DNA of 64,000 nt from Streptomyces sp. SS1-1 (GTDB taxonomy: Bacteria; Actinomycetota; Actinomycetes; Streptomycetales; Streptomycetaceae), in contig NZ_WBXN01000004.1 of assembly GCF_008973465.1 (NCBI RefSeq), forward strand, positions 1,550,001 through 1,614,000. Reading direction: 5' to 3'. The notes under the pieces were generated by a model, which saw only the letters and a program-made list of their open reading frames with translations, was not told the origin of the DNA and did no database searches. Position 1 is the stretch's first letter. Each line of letters opens with the position of its first letter. A program made the position numbers and the translations under genes. Below are positions 16,333 to 24,598 of the stretch, piece by piece.

Positions 16333-18120
16333 GTGCACCCCCGCATCGAGGACTACGCCCTGATCGGCGACGAGCAGACGGCGGCCCTGGTCGGCAGGGA
16401 CGGTTCGGTCGACTGGCTGTGTCTGCCCCGCTTCGACTCGGCCGCCTGCTTCGCCAAGCTGCTCGGCGACGAGGACAACGGCCACTGGCGGATCGCCCCG
16501 AAGGGCGTCGACGGGCCCTGCGCCCGCCGCGCCTACCGCCCCGACACCCTGGTGCTGGACACCGAGTGGGAGACCGACGAGGGCGCGATCCGCGTCACCG
16601 ACCTGATGCCCCAGCGCGACGAGGCCCCCGACCTCGTACGCATCGTCGAGGGCCTGCGCGGCCGGGTCACCGTGCACAGCGCCCTGCGGCTGCGCTTCGA
16701 CTACGGCGCCGTGATGCCCTGGGTGCGCGAGTCGCACGGGCACCGGGTGGCCGTCGCCGGCCCCGACTCGGCCTGGCTGCGCAGCGAACCGCAGGTGCGC
16801 ACCTGGGGCGAGGACTTCGGCACCCACGCGGAGTTCACCGTCGAGGAGGGCGAGAAGGTCGCGTTCGTCCTGACCTGGCACCCCTCGCACCGGCCGCGTC
16901 CGGCGCTCATCGACCCGTACGAGGCGCTGGAGGCCAGCGTCCGGGACTGGCGGGCCTGGGTGCGTCAGTGCCGGTACGACGGCCCCTACCGCGAGGCCGT
17001 CGTCCGCTCCCTGATCACGCTGAAGGCCCTCACCTACCGGCCCACCGGGGGGATCGTCGCCGCCGCCACGACCTCGCTGCCCGAGGAGATGGGCGGGGTG
17101 CGCAACTGGGACTACCGCTACTGCTGGCTGCGCGACTCCACCCTCACCCTGAACGTCGGCCTGTCGGCGGGCTACCGGGAGGAGGCCGAGGCCTGGCGGG
17201 ACTGGCTGCTGCGCGCGGTCGCCGGCGACCCGGCCGACCTGCAGATCATGTACGGCCTGGCCGGTGAGCGGCGGCTGCCCGAGTTCGAGGTGCCCTGGCT
17301 GTCCGGCTTCCACGGCTCCGCGCCCGTCCGCATCGGCAACGAGGCCGTCAACCAGCTCCAGCTCGACGTGTACGGCGAGGTCATGGACACCCTCGCGCTG
17401 GCCCGCGAGGCCGGCCTGCCCACCGAGCCGCACATGTGGGCGATCCAGGTGGCCCTGGTGGAGTGGCTGCGCGCGCACTGGCACCAGCCCGACGAGGGGC
17501 TGTGGGAGGTCCGGGGCGGCCGCCGGCACTTCGTGCACTCCAAGGTGATGGTGTGGGTGGCCGCGGACCGGGCGGTGCGCACCCTGGAGCACAACCCGAA
17601 GCTCCACGGCGACCTGGAGGGCTGGCGCGCGTTCCGCGACGAGGTGCACCGGGAGGTGTGCGAACGGGGCTACGACCCCGAACGCAACACCTTCACCCAG
17701 TCCTACGGCTCCCGGGAGCTGGACGCCGCCGTGCTGCTCATCCCCCGCGTGGGCTTCCTGCCGCCCGACGACCCTCGGGTCATCGGCACGATCGACGCGG
17801 TCCGCGCCGAGCTCAGCCACGACGGGCTGCTGCGCCGCTACAGCACCGAGGGGCGGTCGGTCGACGGGCTGCCCGGCGGCGAGGGCGCCTTCCTCGCCTG
17901 CTCGTTCTGGCTGGCGGAGGCCCTGCACAGGGCGGGCCGCACCAAGGAGGCGCGCGAGCTGTTCGACCACCTGGTCGGCCTCGCCAACGACGTGGGTCTG
18001 CTGGCCGAGGAGTACGACCCGGTCGCCGGGCACCAGCTGGGCAACTTCCCGCAGGCCTTCAGCCACATCGGCCTGGTGAACACCGCCCTCGCCCTGTCCG
18101 GGGACGGCGGGGCAGGATAG
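16333..18120 (+). CDS. Glycoside hydrolase family 15 protein
   Basis: 595-residue cytoplasmic protein (no signal peptide). The N-terminal beta domain opens with MHPRIEDYALIGDEQTAALVGRDGSVDWLCLPRFDS, typical of GH15 glucoamylase/trehalase-like proteins. The (alpha/alpha)6 catalytic domain shows GGVRNWDYRYCWLRDSTLTL with its conserved acid and LLAEEYDPVAGHQLGNFPQAFSHIGLVN with the second catalytic Glu. Trehalose or short alpha-glucans are the likely substrates. The GTG at 16333 fits the family start. It is followed after five bases by the SDR gene, which suggests one transcript. Confidence 0.93.
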   Translation: MHPRIEDYALIGDEQTAALVGRDGSVDWLCLPRFDSAACFAKLLGDEDNGHWRIAPKGVDGPCARRAYRPDTLVLDTEWETDEGAIRVTDLMPQRDEAPDLVRIVEGLRGRVTVHSALRLRFDYGAVMPWVRESHGHRVAVAGPDSAWLRSEPQVRTWGEDFGTHAEFTVEEGEKVAFVLTWHPSHRPRPALIDPYEALEASVRDWRAWVRQCRYDGPYREAVVRSLITLKALTYRPTGGIVAAATTSLPEEMGGVRNWDYRYCWLRDSTLTLNVGLSAGYREEAEAWRDWLLRAVAGDPADLQIMYGLAGERRLPEFEVPWLSGFHGSAPVRIGNEAVNQLQLDVYGEVMDTLALAREAGLPTEPHMWAIQVALVEWLRAHWHQPDEGLWEVRGGRRHFVHSKVMVWVAADRAVRTLEHNPKLHGDLEGWRAFRDEVHREVCERGYDPERNTFTQSYGSRELDAAVLLIPRVGFLPPDDPRVIGTIDAVRAELSHDGLLRRYSTEGRSVDGLPGGEGAFLACSFWLAEALHRAGRTKEARELFDHLVGLANDVGLLAEEYDPVAGHQLGNFPQAFSHIGLVNTALALSGDGGAG

Positions 18121-18125
18121 GGACC

Positions 18126-18881
18126 ATGGATCTTGGACTGAAGGACCGGGTGTACGTCGTCACGGGTGCCACGCGCGGCCTGGGCAACGCGACGGCACGG
18201 GAGCTCGTGGCCGACGGGGCGAAGGTCGTCCTAACCGGCCGGGACGAGGAGCGGGTCGCCGCGACCGCCGCCGAACTGGGGCCGAACGCCGTCGGCGTGG
18301 CCGTCGACAACGCCGACCCCGGCGCCCCGGAACGGCTCGTCGCCGCCGCGCGCGAGGCGTTCGGCCGCTTCGACGGCGTCCTCGTGAGCGTCGGCGGCCC
18401 GCCCGCCGGGTTCGTCGCGGACAACACGGACGAGCAGTGGCAGGCCGCGTTCGAGTCGGTGTTCCTGGGCGCGGTCCGGCTGGCCCGCACGGCGGCGGCC
18501 GAGCTCGAGGAGGGCGGGGTCATCGGGTTCGTGCTGTCGGGTTCGGTGCACGAGCCGATCCCGGGGCTGACCATCTCCAACGGGCTGCGGCCGGGGCTCG
18601 CCGGGTTCGCCAAGTCCCTCTCGGACGAGCTGGGGCCGCGCGGCATCCGGGTGGTGGGGCTGCTGCCGGCGCGGATCGACACCGACCGGGTGCGGGAGCT
18701 GGACGCGCTGTCCGCCGACCCGGAGGCCACCCGGGCGGCGAACGAGTCGCGCATCCCGCTGCGCCGGTACGGCCGTCCGGAGGAGTTCGGGCGGGCGGCG
18801 GCGTTCCTGCTGTCGCCGGCCGCGTCCTATCTGACGGGGATCATGCTGCCGGTGGACGGCGGGATGCGGCACGGGTTCTGA
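18126..18881 (+). CDS. SDR-family protein with atypical active site
   Basis: 251-residue Rossmann protein. The cofactor motif TGATRGLG is at residues 13-20 and the family C-terminus reads YLTGIMLPVDGGMRHGF. The active-site segment is unusual. Where classical SDRs have Tyr-x-x-x-Lys, this protein has Ser151-Asn-Gly-Leu-Arg155, followed by the expected PGLAGFAKSLSDELGPRGIRV. A divergent SDR group with SN-x-x-R is known to me, so this is a subfamily trait rather than damage, but its reaction is unclear. The ATG at 18126 comes five bases after the GH15 stop. The product stop converges on the amaP gene. Confidence 0.85.
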   Translation: MDLGLKDRVYVVTGATRGLGNATARELVADGAKVVLTGRDEERVAATAAELGPNAVGVAVDNADPGAPERLVAAAREAFGRFDGVLVSVGGPPAGFVADNTDEQWQAAFESVFLGAVRLARTAAAELEEGGVIGFVLSGSVHEPIPGLTISNGLRPGLAGFAKSLSDELGPRGIRVVGLLPARIDTDRVRELDALSADPEATRAANESRIPLRRYGRPEEFGRAAAFLLSPAASYLTGIMLPVDGGMRHGF

Positions 18882-18903
18882 GCAGGCGTGCGGACGCGGG
18901 CCG

Positions 18904-19491
18904 TCAACTCACCCGTTCCGCACCGTGCTTGACGCCCTTCATACGGACCTCCGCGGGCAGGGACGCCAGCCCCGCCGAGGTACGGGCGTGCGCCAGCGCC
19001 TCGTCGGTGAACTCCTCCAGCGCCGCCCCGGGGTCCACGTGCGGCTCCAGCAGCAGCCGTACGCGGGTCTCGGGCGCGGTGCGACGGCCCCGCAGATGGA
19101 CTCGGGCGCGCTGCACGCCCTCCTGGGCGGCGGTCTCGCTCGCGAGGGCGTCCGCGAGGGCGCGGCCCCGCAGCAGCGCGCCCTCGCCGTCGCCGGTGTC
19201 GACCAGGACCTCGGTGAGGCGGCGCCGGCGCAGGTTCGCGGTCAGCCACCACAGGGCGAGCAGGACCAGCACCGCGAGGACGGCGATGACGACGGGCCAC
19301 CACCAGTCGTCGTCCCGCCAGCGGGTCCGCTCGGCGTCGCTGAGCAGCACGTCGTGCCGGTCGTCGTGGATCCACCAGGAGGGCGCCGGCGCGCCGAGGC
19401 CCACGGCGAACACCGAGCCGCCGATCACGAGCAGCACCAGCCCGACGAGCCCGACGAACACCCGGTTCACGGTCCTGAGCACGGCTGTCAT
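18904..19491 (-). CDS. amaP: Alkaline shock response membrane anchor protein AmaP
   Basis: 195 residues. Two membrane helices (about 8-32 and 66-84) flank an extracytoplasmic Trp/Asp-rich loop (PSWWIHDDRHDVLL, RDDDWWW). A cytoplasmic Asp23-like domain follows, with Arg-rich strands (ARVHLRGRRTAPETRVRLLLEP). AmaP anchors Asp23-type proteins at the membrane in Firmicutes. Its ATG overlaps the TGA of the DUF6286 gene. It is the last gene of a five-gene operon transcribed leftward from 21226. Confidence 0.82.
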   Translation of the reverse strand: MTAVLRTVNRVFVGLVGLVLLVIGGSVFAVGLGAPAPSWWIHDDRHDVLLSDAERTRWRDDDWWWPVVIAVLAVLVLLALWWLTANLRRRRLTEVLVDTGDGEGALLRGRALADALASETAAQEGVQRARVHLRGRRTAPETRVRLLLEPHVDPGAALEEFTDEALAHARTSAGLASLPAEVRMKGVKHGAERVS

Positions 19492-20168
19492 CCCTTCCGT
19501 CCGAGGCGCCGCACCCGCACGGACAGGGCGAGCCGCCGGGACAGCCCCAGCCCCCGCACGGTCTCGGCGAGCCTGGCGTCCAGCTCGGCGCGTACGTCGT
19601 CCACGTCGCGGAAGTGCGAGACGGCCCGGACGTCGGCCTTGCGGCGGCGCACGCGGACCCGCACCGACTGGACGCCGGAGACCTCCATCGCCCGGTCGCG
19701 CAGGACCAGCGCGGCGAGGTCGCGGTGCAGCCCGGCGCGGACGTCGGTGTGGGTGCGCCGCATGGGCAGGAGCCGCCGCAGTCCCGGGGTGAGCGCGAGG
19801 AGCAGCAGCCACAGGCCGAGGACGGCGACCAGCCCGGCGCCGACGAGCACCCAGGTGTCGTCGAGGGGGCGGTGGGCCAGCTGGTCGGCGAGTTCGCGGC
19901 GCCAGCGCATGGCGGGCCGGCCGGCCCGTACGGAGGCGATGTCGTACAGGAAGAAGCCAGCGCCCACGCCCAGCACGAGGGCGGTGAGCGTGGCGGGGAC
20001 GCGGCGGGCCGACCAGAAGCGGCCCGCGCGGCCGGCCGGGGGCGGGGGCTCGTGGTCGGCGGCCGACGACGACTGCCCGTAGTCACCGGAATCGTCCCCG
20101 GACCCGGTCGTCTTCTCCAGGACCGGCAGCCGCTCGGTGGCGCCCTCCGGTCCGTGGGACTCGCTCAT
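19488..20168 (-). CDS. DUF6286-type membrane protein of the Asp23 operon
   Basis: 226 residues. A disordered acidic N-terminus (about 1-50) precedes two membrane helices (ATLTALVLGVGAGFFLYDIA and VLVGAGLVAVLGLWLLLLAL). The cytoplasmic C-terminal domain has Arg-rich beta strands (VSGVQSVRVRVRRRKADVRA), similar in design to AmaP and Asp23. Start and stop both overlap neighbours (ATGA on each side). The role is probably in the membrane-anchored envelope-stress complex; this is inferred from the operon. Confidence 0.75.
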   Translation of the reverse strand: MSESHGPEGATERLPVLEKTTGSGDDSGDYGQSSSAADHEPPPPAGRAGRFWSARRVPATLTALVLGVGAGFFLYDIASVRAGRPAMRWRRELADQLAHRPLDDTWVLVGAGLVAVLGLWLLLLALTPGLRRLLPMRRTHTDVRAGLHRDLAALVLRDRAMEVSGVQSVRVRVRRRKADVRAVSHFRDVDDVRAELDARLAETVRGLGLSRRLALSVRVRRLGRKG

Positions 20169-20548
20169 CGCGTCCTCCCCTGTGCCGCGTCCCGCACGGA
20201 CGCCGGGTGCAGCCGCTCGACGTGCACGGCGACCTCGGTCACCTCCATGCCCACCAACGCGCTGACCCGTTCGGTGACATGGCTACGCACGGCCGCGCAG
20301 CGCGCCCCGATGTCGGTGGGGTGGTCGAGCTCCACGTGGACCCGGGCGCGGACGGTGTCGTGGGCGACGACGACGTTGGCGTACGGGCGTTCGGCGTCCG
20401 GGGGCGGCGGGCCGACGGCCTCCCGGGCGCACTGCGAGGCGATCTTCGCGACGACCCGGTCGGCGATCCGCAGCGATCCGCGCTCGCCGGGAGCGATCTC
20501 GGCCGGGAGGCCGCGGACCTCCGTCGCCCCGCCGCTCACGGCCGTCAC
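20165..20548 (-). CDS. Asp23/Gls24-family protein (short paralog)
   Basis: 127 residues. RGSLRIADRVVAKIASQCAREAVG corresponds to the Asp23 N-terminal helix region. The beta strand ANVVVAHDTVRARVHVELDHPTDI and the closing VTERVSALVGMEVTEVAVHVERLHP follow the Asp23 pattern. The GTG start at 20548 overlaps the stop of the 61-residue gene (GTGA) and its stop overlaps the DUF6286 start. A second Asp23 protein is encoded first in the operon. Confidence 0.78.
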   Translation of the reverse strand: MTAVSGGATEVRGLPAEIAPGERGSLRIADRVVAKIASQCAREAVGPPPPDAERPYANVVVAHDTVRARVHVELDHPTDIGARCAAVRSHVTERVSALVGMEVTEVAVHVERLHPASVRDAAQGRTR

Positions 20549-20730
20549 CGCCGCCGTTCGTCGCGGTGCCGGAAGAAGTCGCCGAGCTCCCAGTCCCCCT
20601 CCAGGAACCGGCCGACGGCGAACCCGACGGCACCCAGGGCCGCCACCAGCAAAAAGGCGCCGAATCCGCCGAAGTACCCGGCGAAGGCCAGTGCCATGCC
20701 GGCGATCATGCCGACCACGGCCATGCTCAT
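20545..20730 (-). CDS. Small membrane protein of the Asp23 operon (DUF2273-like)
   Basis: 61 residues, with hydrophobic glycine-rich helices across residues 3-40 (MAVVGMIAGMALAFAGYFGGFGAFLLVAALGAVGFAVGRFLEG) and a charged tail (RHRDERRR). The size and operon place match DUF2273-type proteins that accompany Asp23/AmaP. An ATG two codons in is an alternative start. The stop overlaps the next GTG. There is a gap of 49 bases to the leading Asp23 gene. Confidence 0.72.
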   Translation of the reverse strand: MSMAVVGMIAGMALAFAGYFGGFGAFLLVAALGAVGFAVGRFLEGDWELGDFFRHRDERRR

Positions 20731-20779
20731 CCTGCGCTCCTCAGCTTGTCGGCGCCTTCACGGACCCTGCCCCGGTGGC

Positions 20780-21226
20780 TCACTGGATGCGGCGCTCCGG
20801 TTCCTCTTCCTCGTCGTCCGGCAGCTTCACGTCGCTCACCGCGATGTTGACCTCGACGACCTCGAGGCCGGTCATCCGCTCCACCGCGTTGATCACGTTC
20901 TCGCGCACGTCGCGGGCCACGTCGGCGATCGACACGCCGTACTCGACGACGATCTCCAGGTCGAGCGCGGCCTGCTTCTCGCCGACCTCGGCCTTGACCC
21001 CGCGGGTGACCGACTTGTCCGTCCCGCCGCCGGGGACCCGGTCCCGCATGGCGCCGAAGGTCCGCGACAGGCCGCTGCCCATCGCGTGCACACCCTCGAC
21101 GTCACGGGTGGCCATTCCGGCGATCTTCTCCACGACGCCGTCGGCGATGGTGGTCCTGCCCCGGGCACCGGTGTCCGCGCCGCCGCGCCCGGCGCCCTGG
21201 ATCTTCTGCTCCGTCATCTCGGTCAT
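20780..21226 (-). CDS. Asp23/Gls24-family envelope stress protein
   Basis: 148 residues, the full-length Asp23 of the operon. GRTTIADGVVEKIAGMATRDVEGVHAMG is the family N-terminal signature. EKQAALDLEIVVEYGVSIADVARDVRENVINAVERMTGLEVVEVNIAVSDVKL is the diagnostic beta-helix-beta part, and the acidic C-terminus is disordered. The protein is cytoplasmic and in related systems attaches to AmaP. First gene of the operon; its promoter must lie in the 87 bases shared with the divergent P10-family gene. Confidence 0.92.
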   Translation of the reverse strand: MTEMTEQKIQGAGRGGADTGARGRTTIADGVVEKIAGMATRDVEGVHAMGSGLSRTFGAMRDRVPGGGTDKSVTRGVKAEVGEKQAALDLEIVVEYGVSIADVARDVRENVINAVERMTGLEVVEVNIAVSDVKLPDDEEEEPERRIQ

Positions 21227-21313
21227 GGCCGTCCGTCCTTTTCGGTCGTCGTCCCTCGACCACCGTAAGCATGGTTACGGGATACCGCGCCACAGATACG
21301 GCAGGCTGGAGGA

Positions 21314-22054
21314 ATGACGACGGCGGACCGGTGGCAGCGGGCGGTGCGACAGCAGATCGGACTCGGACGGCTGCTGCCGCTGGGCGGCGCGCGTGACGGC
21401 GCGTGGATCTTCGAGGCGGCGGCCGAGGCGGTGCTGCGGCGCGCGGCGGAGCCGGTGCGCGGTGCCCGGCTGGGCGCGCTGCGGATCGGGCCGGCCGGTC
21501 CGGACGGCACCGGCGAGCCGGTCGTGCCGTCCCCGCCGAGCGCCCTGCCGCCGGGGCCGCTGCGGATCACGGCGGACTGCGCGGCGGCCGGCACCGAACC
21601 GCTGCCGGTCACGGCGGACCGGCTGCGCGCGGCCCTGTCGGCCGCCTCGGACCACCTCGGTCTGACGGTGACCGAGGTGGATCTGCGGGTGACGGCCCTC
21701 CTCGACGAGGCCGGCGACGACGAGAACCCGGCGCGCTCGTCCGAACGGGTGCCCCCGGCGCGGCCCGCGAGCGGCGACGAGGAGCGTGTCGCCGCTGTCA
21801 CCCTGGCGGTGCCCGGCGTCACCGGACTGACCGGCGCGCTGGGCGGGGCGGGCCGTTCGGTGCACGTCGAGTCACGGCAGGACGGGGCCGCCGCCCTGCC
21901 GCACCGGCATGTGCGCGTCGAGATCGCCGTCGCCGCCGACCACCGGGCCGTGGAGGTGGCCCGGGAGGTCCGCGAGCGGGTGGGCCGGGCCCTCGCGGAC
22001 CGTCCGACGGTGGCCGTGGTGGTGACGGCGGTCGGGGCTGACCGGTCGGGTTGA
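21314..22054 (+). CDS. Nucleopolyhedrovirus-P10-family Streptomyces protein (probably truncated by frameshift)
   Basis: 246 residues. The N-terminal domain (about 1-145: ADRWQRAVRQQIGLGRLLPLGGARDGAWIFEAAAEAVLRR) precedes an Asp23-like repeat: GVTGLTGALGGAGRSVHVE, then ALPHRHVRVEIAVAADHRAVEVAREVRERVGRALADRPTVAVVVTAV. The family name comes from automated similarity; nothing viral is implied. It faces the Asp23 operon and shares the DV-x-x-VRE-style motif of those proteins, so a joint role is plausible. The stop at 22052-22054 falls in the middle of a second repeat copy that continues in another frame, so the original gene was probably longer. Confidence 0.75.
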   Translation: MTTADRWQRAVRQQIGLGRLLPLGGARDGAWIFEAAAEAVLRRAAEPVRGARLGALRIGPAGPDGTGEPVVPSPPSALPPGPLRITADCAAAGTEPLPVTADRLRAALSAASDHLGLTVTEVDLRVTALLDEAGDDENPARSSERVPPARPASGDEERVAAVTLAVPGVTGLTGALGGAGRSVHVESRQDGAAALPHRHVRVEIAVAADHRAVEVAREVRERVGRALADRPTVAVVVTAVGADRSG

Positions 22055-23055
22055 CCGGCGCGCTGGGCGGGGCGGGCCGATCGGTGCACGTCGCGTCACG
22101 GCAGGACGGGGCCGCCGCCCTGCCGCACCGGCATGTGCCCGTCGAGATCGCCGTCGCCGCCGACCGCCGGGCCGTAGGGGTGGCCGGGCTGGGCCATCCA
22201 GGTGACGCTGCCCGGCACGCGACTCACCCGGGCGGCCAAGCCGGCACCCCCGACGAACAGCACGTCACGGCTGCCTGCCGCCCAGGCCGCCCCCGGGGCC
22301 ACCGGGCTGACCGGCGCGCTGGGCGGGGGCCGTTCCGGGCACGTCGAGTCGCGGCAGGACGGAGCCGCCGCCCTGCCGCACCCGCATGTGCCCGTCGAGA
22401 TCGCCGTCGCCAGCCGCCACCGGGCCGTGGACGTGGCCCGCGAGGTCCGCGAGCGGGTGGGCCGGGCCCTCGCCGACCGGCCGACGGTGGCCATGGCGGT
22501 CACCGCCGTTCGGCAGACCGGCGCCCGACTCACCCGGGCGGCCGAGCCGGCACCCCCGACGAACAGCACGTCACGGCTGCCTGCCGCCCAGGCCGACCCC
22601 GGGGCCACCGGGCTGACCGGCGCGCTGGGCGGAGCGGGCCGATCAGGGCACGTCGAGTCGCGGCAGGACGGGGCAGCCCTACCCCACCGGTATGCGCGCG
22701 TTGAGAGCAGAGTGCCGGCGCCGCAGCCAACGGGGCCTGGAGGTGGCTGGGCCGGGCCCTCGCCGACCGGCCGGCGGTGGCCGTGGTGATCACCGCCGTC
22801 CGGCTGACCGGCACGCGACTCACCCGGGCGGCCGAGCCAGCGCCCCCGACGAACAGCACGTCACAGCTGCCTGCCGCCCAGGCCGTTCCCGGGGTCACCG
22901 GGCTGACCGGCGCTGGGCACGTCGAGTCGCGGCAGGACGGGGCCGCCGCCCTGCCGCACCGGCATGTGCGTGTCGAGATCGCCGTCTACGCCGGCCGGCG
23001 GGCCGTGGGGGTGGCCGCCGGCCGGGCGGCCGTGGCCGTCGGCGTCGTCGGCTGA
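21822..23055 (+). repeat. About five degenerate tandem copies of the P10-family C-terminal unit
   Basis: The string CTGACCGGCGCGCTGGGCGG or a close variant recurs with its end at about 21840, 22064, 22320, 22626 and 22914, a spacing of 224-306 bases. Each copy then encodes SRQDGAAALPHRHVRVEIAV-like sequence and most encode REVRERVGRALADRPTVA. The later copies are joined by a linker (TRLTRAAEPAPPTNSTSRLPAAQA). Only copy 1 is in frame with the intact gene. Copies 2-5 lie in other frames: one open stretch at 22202-22789 and another at 22777-23055. This is a decayed 3' extension, about 1 kb with no other gene in it. Confidence 0.8.
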
Positions 23056-23066
23056 TCCGGGCGTGG

Positions 23067-23870
23067 TTACTCGCCGAGGCCGGCCAGGTCCCGGAGGCGG
23101 CGGGCCTGTGCGGCGCGCTCGGCGGCGCGCTGCTCGTCGTAGGTGCGGTCGGTGGCGCCGCGCAGGAGCGCCTTGGTCTCCACGACGGCGTCCCGCGGCG
23201 CGGCGACGATCGCCCCGGCCAGGTCCCGTACGGCGTCGTCGAGCTGGTCCGCGGGCACGGCGAGGTTGGCGAGCCCGCTCGCCACGGCCTCCCCGGCCGA
23301 CACGAAACGGCCCGTCACGCAGATCTCCAGCGCGCGGCCGTAGCCGACGAGCCCGACGAGCGGATGGGTGCCGGTCAGGTCCGGCACCAGCCCGAGGCTG
23401 GTCTCCCGCATGGCAAACTGCACGTCGTCGGCGACGACGCGCACGTCACAGGCGAGCGCGAGCTGGAAGCCCGCCCCGATGGCATGGCCCTGCACGGCGG
23501 CGATGGACACCAGGTCGTTGCGCCGCCACCAGGTGAACGCCTCCTGGTACCCCGCGATCGCGGAGTCGAGCTCGCCGTCGCTGCTGCGCGCGAGGTCGAT
23601 GAAGGAGGGTTCGCCCTCGATCCCCTCGGGCGTGAACATCGCGCGGTCGAGCCCGGCGGAGAAGGACTGGCCCTCCCCGCGCAGCACGACGACGCGCACG
23701 CTGCCCGGCAGGGCCCGCCCGGCCTCGGCGAGCGTCCGCCACATGGCGGGGCTCTGCGCGTTGCGCTTGGCCGGGTTCGTCAGGGTCACCGTCGCGATCG
23801 CGCCGTCGACGGTGAGCCGGACGTGGTCCTTGTCGAGCAGGGGAGCGATGTCCTGGTCGGGCGAAGCCAT
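23067..23870 (-). CDS. Enoyl-CoA hydratase/isomerase family protein
   Basis: 267-residue crotonase-fold enzyme. DGAIATVTLTNPAKRNAQSPAMW is the N-terminal strand region, RGEGQSFSAGLDRAMF holds the first oxyanion backbone, and AAVQGHAIGAGFQLALACDVRV the second. FAMRETSLGLVPDLTGTHPLVGLVG covers the catalytic Asp/Glu region. It acts on an acyl-CoA, but the exact substrate cannot be read. The ATG at 23870 is chosen; a start 16 codons upstream is not conserved. No beta-oxidation partner is adjacent. Confidence 0.9.
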   Translation of the reverse strand: MASPDQDIAPLLDKDHVRLTVDGAIATVTLTNPAKRNAQSPAMWRTLAEAGRALPGSVRVVVLRGEGQSFSAGLDRAMFTPEGIEGEPSFIDLARSSDGELDSAIAGYQEAFTWWRRNDLVSIAAVQGHAIGAGFQLALACDVRVVADDVQFAMRETSLGLVPDLTGTHPLVGLVGYGRALEICVTGRFVSAGEAVASGLANLAVPADQLDDAVRDLAGAIVAAPRDAVVETKALLRGATDRTYDEQRAAERAAQARRLRDLAGLGE

Positions 23871-24041
23871 GGGGTGCCTCCGATGCGTGCGGTCAGCCTG
23901 CGGATGCCGACGAGGCACCCACTAAGTGACTGCACAGTAACCACCCGGTCGATCCGGAGTCCCGCCGGGCCCCTCAAGGACTCAGGGGCTCGGAGGAGGA
24001 CCGGCCGGGTGGTCACCATCGAAGACGATGGACCGCCCGGG

Positions 24042-24263
24042 TCAGGACGACGCGGCCTTCTTGCCTCGCGTCGCCCCGCCACGCCCACGGAGCGTGACGC
24101 CCGATTCACTGAGCATCCGGTGGACGAAGCCATACGAGCGGCCGGTCTCCTCGGCCAGCGCCCGGATGCTCGCACCGGAGTCGTACTTTTTCTTCAGGTC
24201 TGCCGCGAGCTTGTCGCGCGCGGCGCCGGTCACCCGGCTGCCCTTCTTCAGAGTCTCGGCCAC
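24042..24263 (-). CDS. Small helix-turn-helix DNA-binding protein
   Basis: 73 residues, basic. The helix-turn-helix lies in ASIRALAEETGRSYGFVHRMLSESGVTLRGRGG, a transposase-type/sigma-4-like HTH, and the C-terminus is Lys/Arg-rich (ATRGKKAASS). This short protein is common in Streptomyces; its targets are unknown to me. The GTG at 24263 is preceded by GAGGAGG at the right distance. The 335 bases upstream (24264-24598) hold one hairpin and no gene I can support. Confidence 0.85.
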   Translation of the reverse strand: MAETLKKGSRVTGAARDKLAADLKKKYDSGASIRALAEETGRSYGFVHRMLSESGVTLRGRGGATRGKKAASS

Positions 24264-24469
24264 CCGTGCCTCCTCATGGGAAGTGCGCTCTGGTCTCCTC
24301 ATGATCACCCCTCCGGGGCCACATGGCCACCCATTCGGCAAGGTCCGTGAGACATGGTTGTGACGACAGGAGCGCGTCCCCACATACGGAATAGGGAATT
24401 CCGTGAGCTCGCGTCCGTACAGCCGAACGGGTTCATTTGTGAATTCCCAGGTCAGCGTCCTGGCATACG

Positions 24470-24500
24470 CGCGCCCCCGCCGATAACCGACGGGGGCGCG
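24470..24500. terminator. Hairpin in the 24.3-24.6 kb gap, probably terminator of the ABC-F gene
   Basis: CGCGCCCCCG and CGGGGGCGCG form a perfect 10-bp stem with an 11-base loop, about 100 bases past the stop of the minus-strand ABC-F gene. The rest of the gap is of lower GC and contains the direct repeat GTGGATCAC (near 24547 and 24580). Confidence 0.6.
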
Positions 24501-24598
24501 AAATCGATGTACTACACACCTCGGTACGAGGAGATCTCACACAGATGGTGGATCACCCGTGGGCCGAATGATCCATAGCCCGTGGATCACGTATTCGA

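Noticed and set aside
16276-18066. A 596-codon minus-strand frame opposite the GH15 gene
   Set aside because: Shadow of the GH15 gene; the product has no recognisable fold and many His/Gln/Val runs.
22202-22789. A 195-codon frame within the P10 repeats as a separate gene
   Set aside because: It begins inside a repeat unit without a start signal and is best read as part of the decayed 3' extension.
24354-24578. A 74-codon plus-strand frame in the gap before the ABC-F gene
   Set aside because: Crosses the likely terminator hairpin, has no ribosome binding site and no familiar sequence. The 23-residue end (MYYTPRYEEISHRW) is curious but unsupported.
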